From the NCBI RefSeq assembly GCF_014837035.1, contig NZ_JACSPS010000002.1:310001-374000 (forward strand): a stretch of 64,000 nucleotides of DNA, given 5' to 3'. Each line of letters starts with the position of its first letter. Positions within the stretch are counted from its first letter, which is position 1. Under the pieces are notes generated by a model. The model searched no databases and was not told where the DNA came from. It worked only from the letters and a program-made list of their open reading frames with translations. Both the position numbers and the translations under genes were made by a program. This document shows positions 49,301 through 56,961 of this stretch, piece after piece. This DNA is from Kaistella pullorum (GTDB lineage: Bacteria > Bacteroidota > Bacteroidia > Flavobacteriales > Weeksellaceae).

Positions 49301-50549
49301 TGGCATCCGAATCGGTGGCTGATGCAAATATTGCCGTATTGCCCGCGCTGCTTCCACAGCCCGTTCCGCCGCCTGTTGCTGCCACATCGAAATCCGCAGT
49401 GACACTTACATTGTAATTTGCGTTCGCGGTATTGGGGAAATTCTGCGGCAATAGCGTAAAACAGAACTTTTTATTCACCGTATCCAGTGTGGTGGGTGCG
49501 GTGGTCGTGTAAATTGCATTTCCGGCCGGATCGAGGAGTTTCAGCGTAAGTGTTTTCAAACTGGCCGCGACACCACCCGAATTCGGAAGGGTATAGCTGC
49601 CGCAAACCTGCAGTGGCAAAGCCGGGCAGATTTTGTAGAGCGGATCGGTTTCCACAGAACCTACGAAGCTTTCAGTGGACTGCAGCATGCAGATATCATC
49701 CACATAAGCATAGCCGAAATGTCCGCCCAGGCCGCATCTCGACGCCATAAATTCTACCGTGAACTCTTCATTGTTGGGAATAGAGGAAATATCCAGAATT
49801 CCCGACTGCCACTTTGCGGTGTACAGCGTGACATAGCCGTAGCCGCCCGAAGGAACTTTGGTGAAAATACAGTTTTTCTCGTCGCCCACCAGGCAGAATT
49901 CGCTCACCACAATGCCGTCTTTATTTATCACTCTGGCTTTGAAGTAGGCTTGGTTATCGGTATGGCTACTGTCATATACAGACTGCAGTACCGCCTTGTA
50001 ATTAAACTTTAACTGGTTCTCATTGTTGGTTTTAAATCTTTTGCCCTGTACAATGGAACCATAGGTGCTCGAATTGGTGTGATTGATCTTTAAAGCATAC
50101 TGGTCAAAGGCTTTGATATCGCCCATGAACTCATCGATAAGATTGGAAGGTACAGACGTTGCCATCAGCTGGGTATTTCCCGGACTGTACTGCGGGATAT
50201 AACTTATCGCGCTGTTGGATATCGATTTGCATTGCGTGGGACCCGGTGGTTGACCGATATTATAGAGGAAATTTTTGATATACTGCTTGCCGCCCACGGT
50301 TTCGGTCTGTTCGAAACCGCCGTTCGTACACATTTCCACCGCCGTCTGGGTCGCTTTGTGCAGATGCGAATGTTCCTGCTGAACCTTTACAGCCCTTTCT
50401 TTCAGGAATTTTTCCTGAGCAGCGGTACCTTTTATTATTTTTCCGTTCGAATCTTCGAAAATTCCTTGTCGAAGGTCGTTGGACGAAATGGTTTGAGCAA
50501 AAGTAATTTGAAATAAGAGAAGTGAAACGAACAGGTAAAAATTCCTCAT
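43338..50549 (-). CDS. Giant SprB-like surface protein with T9SS type B domain
   Basis: A 2403-aa protein with a signal peptide (FYLFVSLLLFQITFAQ). The N-terminal part (about 70-300) reads like a jelly-roll surface module (CTNGGFEQTETVGGKQYIKN). After further beta modules come 18 tandem repeats of about 74 residues (about 594-1950) of the SprB type, with core YSFDNGxTW...GxYxVxIKNxxGC. Two WYS/WFS modules (about 1950-2100), Ig-like modules and the type B sorting domain (NVFTPNADGINDNWVVEGIE, VIDRFGTVVLD, LPTGNYWYYI) follow. Members move on or coat the cell surface during gliding or adhesion. Transcribed alone. Confidence 0.93.
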   Translation of the reverse strand: MRNFYLFVSLLLFQITFAQTISSNDLRQGIFEDSNGKIIKGTAAQEKFLKERAVKVQQEHSHLHKATQTAVEMCTNGGFEQTETVGGKQYIKNFLYNIGQPPGPTQCKSISNSAISYIPQYSPGNTQLMATSVPSNLIDEFMGDIKAFDQYALKINHTNSSTYGSIVQGKRFKTNNENQLKFNYKAVLQSVYDSSHTDNQAYFKARVINKDGIVVSEFCLVGDEKNCIFTKVPSGGYGYVTLYTAKWQSGILDISSIPNNEEFTVEFMASRCGLGGHFGYAYVDDICMLQSTESFVGSVETDPLYKICPALPLQVCGSYTLPNSGGVAASLKTLTLKLLDPAGNAIYTTTAPTTLDTVNKKFCFTLLPQNFPNTANANYNVSVTADFDVAATGGGTGCGSSAGNTAIFASATDSDANPGWDISFLNCSGGCDIAVTPAKLSKCDSDHNGSENFNLSDLNALIVPATSGMTFSYFTDYNGAFNNTGAISNFTNYSSASAVLYARVSKDPGCYKIIPVNLEVKNPTATITGILNVCSGSTVLKASSGATYLWSTSETTQNITVSATGIYSVTVTDSFGCSSTAQVSIEPSQTAVSPTLEITQPSCFVSSGTIKVTSPALHYSFDNGNTWVNNPVKTGLYPGTYKVMIKTATGCTSYAQEAVITPVLTAYPSCSAVQPKFCGDKGTITVSNSAAYYSFDNGVTWGTSSTATDLAPGNYSVRTKDISGCISNAQVVNITSNTLGNPDFTVTEPACSVPGSITINTPADFYTFDAGQTWVTSNTLSNLMSGNFSVGIKNSLGCTSYFSSIYLRPFQNTSAQYSVIQPTCGADGTIYISTEADMYSFDNGATWTTSNMKDLPAGTYRIKIKNAAGCVSQTSTVYLYEPQIESPYYTVVHPSCGVSGSITINSVSDFYSYDGGVTWETANTKTLPVGSHQIMVKNSLGCKSSGTWVYLQEVKLPQPDVTFVSPTCTTPASITVNTPAAFYSINGGTTWSASNVFTNLTGSSYQVMIKNAQNCVSDANYIYFYQTYLPQPQYTVVNPSCGNVGSITFTSPAAFYSINSGTTWTTNPVFTGLAPNVTYYLMTKNAAGCTSQVIYISLSDTALASPDVTVIQPSCGVNGSITVKTPGTSYSFDGGYTWSTSPIKDNLTSGYYYVMIKSGTCISSSTSVNIKQFYLPNPTFTLVQPTCGTGGTITFTTPSAQYSIDGGQTWSSNPVFTNLTDGYYSLVIQNAQGCKSVSYGVSVSLQKYYLPKPNVSIVQPTCTIKGSIKIMTPAAMYSFDGGQTWGTSNEINSLTSGYYRVVIKNAQGCTSNPFDMSVSITQFFLPNPFVKTVQPTCADSGSITVVSQAAQYSFDNGTTWVTSPVMLNPAPGYYNIKIKNSAGCISTATSVSINKFFLNPPSVTAIQPTCAVPKGSIFINTIADQYSFDNGATWTTNPVKDNLSAGSYNVLVKNTSGCVSQNAYVYISSAPNTPPTPQFTVSQPTACDATDGKITISATGISYTFNDGASWTTDPVKSNIGAGTYIIRIRTSTYGCESAPVAVTLNSGTTIAAPAVTVTNPTCSVATGTVTVTTGAATYSFDDGLTFVYSNTKSGLAPGVYKIKIKNAAGCLSDVTSVTVSPQAPLPAPAFTIQQPDCGNALGSLQITTPAAEYSFDNGITYGTSNTKSGVAPGTYSLMIKDAAGCISVAGIATVNTQPITPAAPQIAVSAPSGCAVANGTVSVISAAALYSFDDGATWVSQSSVNLAPGVYKVRIKLSSTGCSSPATLATVAPPPNAPTLPLFSVVQPVSCTSPFGTVTITSTENQYSFDNGVTYSANPVSGPLAPGTYSLKVKNSAGCESGAVSVTVNVPSDTPPLPSATVQQIDCANPSATIVVNQSAAQYSKDGGLTWQSGNNFTGLTPNTYPIKIKNTLGCISETSLITVTPFSNPTPKPLVSATQNFCVQQHATVGNLTASGTQLKWYSAAVGGTTLPVTTSLVDGATYYVTQTLSSCESERAPVKIIIYSTLAPTGPAAQVFCVSQLAKLSDLNVTGSLIKWFSSPTSSTPLPASTLLQDGTTYFATQTEKGCESINRLAVNVSLVVTNIPATDYLAPSDCADEIGTKKTDLKQYQENLVPNSAAYTFTYYDRNNVLINNPGQYTLSVGQNIVYVEIKSAAGCAARAKLTLPLKASPIVNLPTDAEYCPGSFVKLDPGNQPTGTTFVWTYNGTALSSQQTVNADRTGVYTLTVTNAVGCSTTKSVNVKQVQLPVISDIKIENTTVHIIVAGNGMFEYSIDGVSWQASNTFHNVPAGNHTAFVRSGTQPCATAQKAFTIFIISNVFTPNADGINDNWVVEGIENYPGSHVRVIDRFGTVVLDQKVNGAFSWNGRHLSRHLPTGNYWYYIVVSDGRILSGYVMIKIRN
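44760..48770 (-). repeat. 18 SprB-like coding repeats (about 223 bp each)
   Basis: Each unit encodes P-x3-V-x-PTC-x3-GxIT-x-TPAAxYSFDNGxTW and so on. Units are diverged at the DNA level, so this is an old protein repeat, not a recent DNA expansion. A Cys pair (PTC ... GC) is kept in nearly all units. Confidence 0.88.
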
Positions 50550-50807
50550 CAGCGGTGTTTACAAATGGAACATTAAATGTTAAAAAAATCTTAAAATATC
50601 GGACGCTAATATATACAAATTTGGAAAAGCTGAGGGTATGAATTAATTCATATCGCACGGTCTTCTAATGATCTGAATCCGAACGGAATACCCCAAAAAA
50701 TAAATGAGTTTAATACAGATTTCTGAAACTTTACGTTCCCTTCAGATGAAATGAACAATTCCCTTATGCCTAAAATTCAAACTAAAGCGCATGCAAAAAA
50801 AATTTAC
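50550..50807. other. Divergent intergenic region between the giant gene and the DUF2911 gene
   Basis: A/T-rich with no coding potential I support. It must hold the promoter of the giant gene on the minus strand, but no exact TTG/TAnnTTTG pair was found there. Confidence 0.5.
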
Positions 50808-50836
50808 TTGTGTCTGCCTGAAAATTTTTATCTTTA
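50808..50836 (+). promoter_or_regulatory. Candidate promoter of the DUF2911 gene
   Basis: TTG at 50808-50810, an 18-bp spacer and TATCTTTA at 50829-50836 (last base differs from TAnnTTTG), 15 bp before ATG 50851. Confidence 0.55.
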
Positions 50837-50850
50837 AAAAAAAATATCCC

Positions 50851-51450
50851 ATGAAAAAACTATTGATTGCAGCTTTCATCTCATCCTCGCTGTTTGCGTT
50901 CGCGCAGCACAATCTGCCGGCAGCCAGCCCGCGACAGTCAGTAGAACAGCAGTTTTCTACCACCAAGATTTCAGTAGATTATGGCCGGCCGGGTGTAAAA
51001 GGCAGAAAGATTTTTGGCGACCTGGTACCCTATAATAAGGTGTGGAGAGCGGGTGCCAACAGTTCTACTAAAATTACCTTTGCACAGCCTGTCAACTTCG
51101 GCGGAAAAACGGTGCCGGCCGGAACTTACGGTTTGTTCGTGATTCCGACAGAAAAGGAGTGGAAAGTCATCCTGAACAAAGATGCGCAGCAGTGGGGCGC
51201 TTACGCCTATGACGAAAAACTGAATGTCACCGAAATTACCGTGCCTGTACAGAAACTCGCGGAAAAGCAGGAGTGGTTCGGTATCGAGCTCAATCCCGTG
51301 GACGATAATTCTGTAGATATGGTGGTGAAATGGGACCAGACCAAGGTAACGGTTCCTGTAAAAGCAGCAAATCCTGATGCCGTGGCAAAAGTGGTTGAAA
51401 AGCTGAAAGAAATCCGCCAGATTGAACGTGATGCGGCAGCTAAGAAATAA
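50851..51450 (+). CDS. Exported DUF2911 protein
   Basis: A 199-aa protein with a signal peptide (MKKLLIAAFISSSLFAFAQH) and the DUF2911 core: SVEQQFSTTKISVDYGRPGV, VWRAGANSSTKITFAQPV, VPAGTYGLFVIPTEKEW and WDQTKVTVPV. It is periplasmic or surface-associated; the function of the family is unknown. The C-terminal helix (VAKVVEKLKEIRQIERDAAA) is charged. The start is placed at 50851 by the signal peptide and the promoter; ATG 50791 lies upstream of the promoter. Confidence 0.9.
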   Translation: MKKLLIAAFISSSLFAFAQHNLPAASPRQSVEQQFSTTKISVDYGRPGVKGRKIFGDLVPYNKVWRAGANSSTKITFAQPVNFGGKTVPAGTYGLFVIPTEKEWKVILNKDAQQWGAYAYDEKLNVTEITVPVQKLAEKQEWFGIELNPVDDNSVDMVVKWDQTKVTVPVKAANPDAVAKVVEKLKEIRQIERDAAAKK

Positions 51451-51603
51451 ACGGAATATATTCCCCTAGTTTACCAAACTACATTTCAATTTGAATGGTC
51501 CGAATTTTTGGGACATTTTTTTATTTAATCTTAAAAAAATACCTGTTCAGTTTTCGGTTGTAAAGATTTTTCCGCGCGCTTAAATTTGCTTTAAATTTAC
51601 GTG

Positions 51604-52647
51604 ATGGAAATTTCAAACGAAATAATGTATCAGGCCTCGTTCGCCAAAAACCCCGAGTTTGAAGGCGTTTTTTGGATGGGCGTGAAAACCACCGGAATCT
51701 TCTGCCGGCCAACGTGCACCGCGCGCAAACCGAAGTTTGAAAATGTGGAATTTTTCAATACGACCAAAGAGGCCATCCTGAAAGGTTACCGGCCATGCAA
51801 AGTCTGTAAACCTCTAGAAAATCCCGACGAGACCCCGGTCGGAATTCAAAGTTTACTAAATGAACTGGCGGCTGATCCGTCCTTGAAACTTAAAGATTAT
51901 GATCTGGTGGTAAGAGGTCTGGAGCCCGCCACGGTTCGCCGCTGGTTTTTGAAACATCACGGAATCACTTTTCACGCCTTTCAGCGGATGTTTAAGCTGA
52001 ATTCGGCTTTTAAAAAACTGAATTCGGGCGAGAATGTGACCGCAGCGGCTTTTGACAGTGGTTATGAAAGTTTGAGCGGTTTTAATGACAGTTTTAAAAA
52101 CATCTTTGGCGTGTCGCCGAAAAATTCAAAAAGTGAGAAGGTTGTCGATTTGAAAAGAATCGAAACGCCGCTTGGAACCATGATCGCGTGCGCTGACGAC
52201 AACGGAATCTGCATGCTCGAGTTTTCCGACAGAAAAGCGCTGCCCACAGAATTAAAGGAGATTTCGAAGCATTTTAATGCGAATATCATTCAGGGTGAAA
52301 ATCCACATTTTAAAATTTTAGAACAGGAACTTGGCGAATATTTCGCAGGCAAAAGACAGATTTTCACCGTGCCGCTTTCCCTTGTGGGTACTGAATTCCA
52401 GAAGAAAGTATGGGAAGTACTTCGCGGAATTCCGTACGGGACCACCAGAAGCTACCAACAGCAGGCGAATATTTTAGGCAATCCGAAAGCGGTGCGTGCC
52501 GTGGCGAATGCAAACGGCCTGAACAAAATTTCAATCATCATCCCATGCCACCGCGTGATTGGGACCAATGGTACGCTCACCGGCTATGGCGGTGGCATCT
52601 GGCGCAAGCAGAAATTGCTTGAGCTCGAGCAAGCCATGCTTTTCTAA
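51604..52647 (+). CDS. ada: Ada-like bifunctional methylated-DNA repair protein and regulator
   Basis: A 347-aa protein with the three modules of E. coli Ada. The N-terminal zinc/methyl-phosphotriester domain has Cys34, Cys38, Cys65 and Cys68 (GIFCRPTCTARKPKF, GYRPCKVCKP). An AraC-type HTH (about 85-170) contains LEPATVRRWFLKHHGITFHA and SGYESLSGFNDSFKNIFGVS. A C-terminal O6-methylguanine-DNA methyltransferase domain has the acceptor Cys315 in IIIPCHRVIG. It repairs alkylated DNA and, once methylated, probably activates its own gene. The GTG at 51601 could also start it; ATG 51604 is preferred. Confidence 0.94.
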   Translation: MEISNEIMYQASFAKNPEFEGVFWMGVKTTGIFCRPTCTARKPKFENVEFFNTTKEAILKGYRPCKVCKPLENPDETPVGIQSLLNELAADPSLKLKDYDLVVRGLEPATVRRWFLKHHGITFHAFQRMFKLNSAFKKLNSGENVTAAAFDSGYESLSGFNDSFKNIFGVSPKNSKSEKVVDLKRIETPLGTMIACADDNGICMLEFSDRKALPTELKEISKHFNANIIQGENPHFKILEQELGEYFAGKRQIFTVPLSLVGTEFQKKVWEVLRGIPYGTTRSYQQQANILGNPKAVRAVANANGLNKISIIIPCHRVIGTNGTLTGYGGGIWRKQKLLELEQAMLF

Positions 52648-52698
52648 GGCAAACTGCTTAATTCTGGCCAAAAGCCTTTCTCAAAATCATTATCTTTA

Positions 52699-53256
52699 AT
52701 GAAAAAAGGTATGGAAAACTTTCTGCAGCCAACACTTGAAAATGAGGAGGTAAAACTTGTTCCGCTTCAGGAAATTGATTTTGAAATGTTGTACGAAGTA
52801 GCTTCTGACCCGAAAGTCTGGGAAATGCATCCCAATAAAAACCGCTACGAACGCGAGGTCTTCAAAAACTTCTTTGAAGGTGCGATACTTTCCGGCGGTG
52901 CATTTTTAATTTTCGATAAAACCAGTGGGGAAGTGGCCGGAAGTACACGGTTTTATGATTTTGATGAAGCGGAAAATTCAATATTCATCGGATATACCTT
53001 TTACGGCACAAAATTTTGGGGCTCCAAAATCAATCCGAAGGTCAAGAAACTGATGCTCGATTATATATTTAAATATGTGCGATTGGTTAAATTCCACGTC
53101 GGAGCAGAAAACTGGCGTTCGCGAACGGCCATGGAAAGACTTGGTGCAGAGCTGAAGGGCGAAATAGTGGTGGCCTACCACGGCGAACCCGACCGTAAAA
53201 ATGTAGAATACTGGATTTCTAAAGAAGACTGGCTCACCAAGCCCAATCTGCATTGA
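52699..53256 (+). CDS. GNAT-family N-acetyltransferase
   Basis: A 185-aa protein of the GNAT (RimJ/RimL-like) fold. VKLVPLQEIDFEMLYEVASD starts the domain, GEVAGSTRFYDFDEAENSIF gives the central strands, and LVKFHVGAENWRSRTAMERL is the acetyl-CoA-binding helix region. The acceptor is unknown (small molecule, antibiotic or protein N-terminus). ATG 52711 is an alternative start four codons downstream. It is convergent with a small membrane-protein gene whose stop lies 1 bp away. Confidence 0.88.
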   Translation: MKKGMENFLQPTLENEEVKLVPLQEIDFEMLYEVASDPKVWEMHPNKNRYEREVFKNFFEGAILSGGAFLIFDKTSGEVAGSTRFYDFDEAENSIFIGYTFYGTKFWGSKINPKVKKLMLDYIFKYVRLVKFHVGAENWRSRTAMERLGAELKGEIVVAYHGEPDRKNVEYWISKEDWLTKPNLH

Positions 53257-53257
53257 A

Positions 53258-53419
53258 TTATTTGGCGGAACACTGCTGCAAAAATTCAGCACCGTAATAA
53301 AAGATGAAAAGCCAGGCGATGCCTTTCAGCGTGAAAAAGATCAGGCCGCCAATCCCGACGCGTTTTAGCCATATTTTCATTTTCGAATTGGTGTCGCCGT
53401 TTTGTTGCTGATTCTCCAT
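53258..53419 (-). CDS. Small single-pass membrane protein (53 aa)
   Basis: The frame from ATG 53417-53419 to TAA 53258-53260 encodes 53 residues. They run from a polar start (MENQQQNGDTNSKMKIWLKR) into one hydrophobic helix with a Lys (GGLIFFTLKGIAWLFIFYYG) and a short tail (AEFLQQCSAK). The basic KIWLKR before the helix suggests a cytoplasmic N-terminus. It is below the usual ORF length cut-off. Similar KxWLKRxGxxG...FFLxKGxxW mini-proteins are familiar from Flavobacteria. Function unknown. Confidence 0.7.
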   Translation of the reverse strand: MENQQQNGDTNSKMKIWLKRVGIGGLIFFTLKGIAWLFIFYYGAEFLQQCSAK

Positions 53420-53526
53420 TTTTAAATTTTCTGCGGCAAAGATAAAATGATATTTTTAAGGTTCATTTAAATTTTCCCGTTTGGCAAAAATTTGTAAATT
53501 AGGGCATCTTTAAAATAAAATTAAAC

Positions 53527-55110
53527 ATGACCGAACAAACCACGGATTACGGTATTCCGCAAATGCTGAAAAATTTAGGAATCTCAAATGAAAATAATGG
53601 TGTCTCTGCTGGCGGAGCTTTTTTTGCCACGGGCGACATGCTCGAAAGTTTTTCGCCAACTGACGGAAAACTGATTTCTAAAGTTAAAACCGCCAATCCT
53701 GAGGATTATCAAACCGTAATTGAGAAAGCAAAATCTGCTTTCAAGGAATTCCGCATGGTTCCGGCCCCGAAAAGAGGGGAGCTGGTTCGTCAGTTCGGTT
53801 TGAAACTCCGTGAGTACAAGGATGATTTGGGAAAACTCGTTTCCTATGAAATGGGGAAGTCCTTGCAGGAAGGTCTGGGTGAAGTGCAGGAAATGATCGA
53901 TATCTGTGATTTTGCGGTAGGACTTTCGCGGCAGCTTCACGGTTACACCATGCATTCCGAACGTCCCGGCCACCGCATGTACGAGCAGTATCATCCGCTC
54001 GGAATTGTCGGTATTATCTCGGCGTTTAATTTCCCGGTGGCTGTTTGGTCCTGGAATACGGCGCTTTCGTGGATTTGTGGAAATGTCACCATCTGGAAAC
54101 CTTCAGAAAAAACCCCGCTTTGCGCCATCGCCTGCCAAAATATCATCAATGAAGTATTAAATGAGAACAATATGCCTGAGGGCATTTCTACGATGATTGT
54201 GGGCGACCATAAAATCGGTGAAATGCTTGTTAGTGATAAGAATGTAGCTCTTATTTCCTTCACCGGATCTACGAAAGTTGGTCGTACTGTCGGAAAAAAT
54301 GTGGCGGAAAGATTCGGCAAATCAATTTTAGAACTTGGCGGAAACAACGCAATCATCATTACCGAAAATGCCGATCTGGATATGTCGATTATTGGCGCTG
54401 TCTTCGGCGCAGTAGGCACTGCAGGGCAGAGATGTACTTCGACAAGAAGGCTCATCATCCATACTTCTGTGTATGACGAAATGAAAAACCGCCTGGTACA
54501 GGCTTACGGCCAGTTGAAGATCGGGAATCCACTCGACGAAAACAATCATGTAGGTCCGCTTATCGACAAAGATGCGGTGAAGCAATACCTTGATTCAATT
54601 GAAAAATGCCGGCAAGAAGGCGGAAATTTCATCGTAGAAGGCGGCGTGCTGGAAGGTGACGGCTATGAATCCGGATGTTATGTGAAACCCTGCATCGCAG
54701 AAGTTGAAAACTCGTACGGGATTGTGCAGCACGAAACATTTGCTCCGATCCTGTATTTAATTAAATACAAAACGCTCGAAGAGGCGATCGCACTTCAGAA
54801 TGATGTTCCGCAAGGATTGAGTTCGGCTATCATGACGCAAAACCTTCGCGAAGCTGAACTGTTTTTATCCCAAGCCGGATCAGACTGCGGTATTGCCAAT
54901 GTAAATATCGGGACTTCAGGCGCTGAAATCGGCGGTGCATTCGGTGGTGAAAAAGAGACCGGCGGTGGCCGGGAATCGGGTTCCGATGTATGGAAATATT
55001 ACATGAGACGCCAGACCAATACCATAAATTATACAGCCAGCCTGCCTTTAGCCCAGGGAATCAAATTCGACTTAAGCGGTGAAGCGAAGAACGAAACTGA
55101 CGCTGTTTAA
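53527..55110 (+). CDS. pcd: Piperideine-6-carboxylate / aminoadipate-semialdehyde dehydrogenase (ALDH7)
   Basis: A 527-aa NAD-dependent aldehyde dehydrogenase of the ALDH7 (antiquitin) class, recognised from [40 protein letters not shown] and [17 protein letters not shown]. The catalytic Cys303 lies in [13 protein letters not shown]. It oxidises 2-aminoadipate semialdehyde (in equilibrium with piperideine-6-carboxylate) to 2-aminoadipate. The next gene, 36 bp downstream, is lysine 6-aminotransferase, which makes the substrate. The pair corresponds to the lat/pcd pathway described in Flavobacterium lutescens; there is no sign of beta-lactam genes. Confidence 0.93.
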   Translation: MTEQTTDYGIPQMLKNLGISNENNGVSAGGAFFATGDMLESFSPTDGKLISKVKTANPEDYQTVIEKAKSAFKEFRMVPAPKRGELVRQFGLKLREYKDDLGKLVSYEMGKSLQEGLGEVQEMIDICDFAVGLSRQLHGYTMHSERPGHRMYEQYHPLGIVGIISAFNFPVAVWSWNTALSWICGNVTIWKPSEKTPLCAIACQNIINEVLNENNMPEGISTMIVGDHKIGEMLVSDKNVALISFTGSTKVGRTVGKNVAERFGKSILELGGNNAIIITENADLDMSIIGAVFGAVGTAGQRCTSTRRLIIHTSVYDEMKNRLVQAYGQLKIGNPLDENNHVGPLIDKDAVKQYLDSIEKCRQEGGNFIVEGGVLEGDGYESGCYVKPCIAEVENSYGIVQHETFAPILYLIKYKTLEEAIALQNDVPQGLSSAIMTQNLREAELFLSQAGSDCGIANVNIGTSGAEIGGAFGGEKETGGGRESGSDVWKYYMRRQTNTINYTASLPLAQGIKFDLSGEAKNETDAV

Positions 55111-55146
55111 TCCTTTTATATCATCTAACTAATTCAATTTTCAGCT

Positions 55147-56481
55147 ATGAACGACGTACTCGCTTCTTCACCTCAAACTACCAATAAAGTAAAAGAAACA
55201 CTTGGCAAACATATGCTTGCAGACGGTTTTGATTTTGTAATGGATTTCGAAAAATCTAAGGGCAGCTGGATTCACGACAGCCTGAGCGGCCGGGATTTCC
55301 TGGATATGTTTTCAATGTTTGGCTCGGCTTCCATCGGTTACAACCATCCTTATTTAATGGAAAGATCTGCGTGGCTCGGCAAACTTGCCGTGAACAAACC
55401 CACGCTTGCAGATGTGTATTCCCAGGAATTTGCAGATTTTATGGAAGTGTTCTCGCGCGTTGCCATTCCTAAAGAATTGCAGTACACCTTTTTTATCGAA
55501 GGCGGGGCCTTAGCGGTAGAAAATGCGATGAAAGCGTGTTTTGACTGGAAGACGCGCAAGAATTTTGAGAAAGGTCTCGATCTGGAAGCCGGAATCTGCA
55601 TCCATTTCAAGCAAGCTTTTCACGGGCGAAGTGGCTATACATTAAGCCTAACAAACACGTCGGATCCGCGTAAACATCAGTATTTCCCGAAATTCGACTG
55701 GCCAAGGATCACGAATCCGCATCTCACTTTTCCGGTTACCGAGGAGAATTTGGAAGAAACCATTAAAAACGAACAGCTTGCGCTGCTGCATATTCAGGAA
55801 GCAATCATCAGTAACCCAAATCAGGTAGCGTGCATCATTATTGAACCTATCCAGGCCGAAGGTGGTGACCACCATTTCCGCGACGAGTTTTTCACCGGCT
55901 TGCGTGAAATCTGCGACGAAAATGAAGTATTGCTCATCTTTGATGAAGTGCAGACCGGAATCGGAATCACCGGTAAAATGTGGGCGTTCGAACATTTCAC
56001 GGCTAAACCTGACATTATTTCGTTTGGTAAAAAGACGCAGGTCTGTGGTGTGTTGGCTAATAAGGAAAAGTTCAACGAAATACCGCAAAACGTTTTCCGT
56101 GAAAGTTCGAGAATCAACTCTACATTCGGCGGAAATTTTGTGGACATGCTTCGTTTCCAGCTGACTTTGGAAGTGATTGAGAAAGAAAACCTTGTAGAGA
56201 ACGCCAGAATTGTTGGTGAATATTTGCTGGAAGGCCTTCAAAAATTAGCGGCAGACTATCCGCAGACTTTCACGAACGCGCGTGGGCGCGGGCTCATGTG
56301 CGCCATCGATTTGCCAACCGGGATGATGCGTGACCGCCTTAGAGAGATTCTTTACGATGACGGGTTGATTCTGTTGGCTTGCGGCGACCGCTCTGTGCGC
56401 TTCCGTCCACACCTGAATGTAACAACAAATGAAATTCAGATTGCATTGGATAAAATAGCAGCAAATATTGAGAAAATTTAA
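55147..56481 (+). CDS. lat: L-lysine 6-aminotransferase
   Basis: A class III PLP aminotransferase of 444 aa that moves the epsilon-amino group of lysine to 2-oxoglutarate. Diagnostic segments are SMFGSASIGYNHPYLMERSA, FFIEGGALAVENAMKACFDW and FDEVQTGIGITGKMWAFEHF. The PLP lysine is in SFGKKTQVCGV (Lys295 or Lys296). The wording FEGGALAVENA and HFKQAFHGRSGYTLSLTNT match the LAT subgroup rather than ornithine or GABA transaminases. In operon with pcd; together they convert lysine to 2-aminoadipate. Confidence 0.94.
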   Translation: MNDVLASSPQTTNKVKETLGKHMLADGFDFVMDFEKSKGSWIHDSLSGRDFLDMFSMFGSASIGYNHPYLMERSAWLGKLAVNKPTLADVYSQEFADFMEVFSRVAIPKELQYTFFIEGGALAVENAMKACFDWKTRKNFEKGLDLEAGICIHFKQAFHGRSGYTLSLTNTSDPRKHQYFPKFDWPRITNPHLTFPVTEENLEETIKNEQLALLHIQEAIISNPNQVACIIIEPIQAEGGDHHFRDEFFTGLREICDENEVLLIFDEVQTGIGITGKMWAFEHFTAKPDIISFGKKTQVCGVLANKEKFNEIPQNVFRESSRINSTFGGNFVDMLRFQLTLEVIEKENLVENARIVGEYLLEGLQKLAADYPQTFTNARGRGLMCAIDLPTGMMRDRLREILYDDGLILLACGDRSVRFRPHLNVTTNEIQIALDKIAANIEKI

Positions 56482-56582
56482 ATTATGATTTAAGAAATTT
56501 TAAATTTTTTCTAATTTAATATTACTTTAACATTTATTTCAAGATTTAAATTGTAATTTTAGAATTCAAAAGAGAGCAGTGT

Positions 56583-56828
56583 ATGGAAAGAGAGACAAGG
56601 GTATCGGTTTTTGAAAGCGAAAATGCGTGGGAAATCCAATTAATGAGGTCAAAGTTGGAAAATCAGGAAATCCCCGTATTTGTAAATGATAAATATATGT
56701 CTTTCACTACGACGCCCACTGCCAACACGATCCGTCTTATGGTAAACCTGAAGGATGAGCAGAAAGCTTTTGAAATCATCGATGAATTTTTGAAAAATTC
56801 AGACATTAAAATGAATACTAACCCCTAA
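56583..56828 (+). CDS. DUF2007-type putative signal-transducing protein
   Basis: An 81-aa small protein with VFESENAWEIQLMRSKLENQEIP-type sequence, a conserved feature of DUF2007. It then has YMSFTTTPTANTIRLMVNL and AFEIIDEFLKN. The fold resembles a ferredoxin-like GlnB-type domain. The partner is unknown. It lies 101 bp after lat with A/T-rich sequence between, so a separate promoter is possible. A strong terminator follows. Confidence 0.82.
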   Translation: MERETRVSVFESENAWEIQLMRSKLENQEIPVFVNDKYMSFTTTPTANTIRLMVNLKDEQKAFEIIDEFLKNSDIKMNTNP

Positions 56829-56863
56829 TTATAGATTCATAATTTAAATTTTACGTTTTACAG

Positions 56864-56900
56864 AAACCGGAACTCAACTATTTGAGTTCCGGTTTTTTTA
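56864..56900 (+). terminator. Intrinsic terminator after the DUF2007 gene
   Basis: A 14-bp perfect stem (56864-56877 with 56882-56895), loop CTAT, followed by T. Confidence 0.9.
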
Positions 56901-56961
56901 CAGGGAAATGTGTTTTTGGAGTTAATTAATTGCAGAGCAAAATATTTGGATTAAAGTATCT

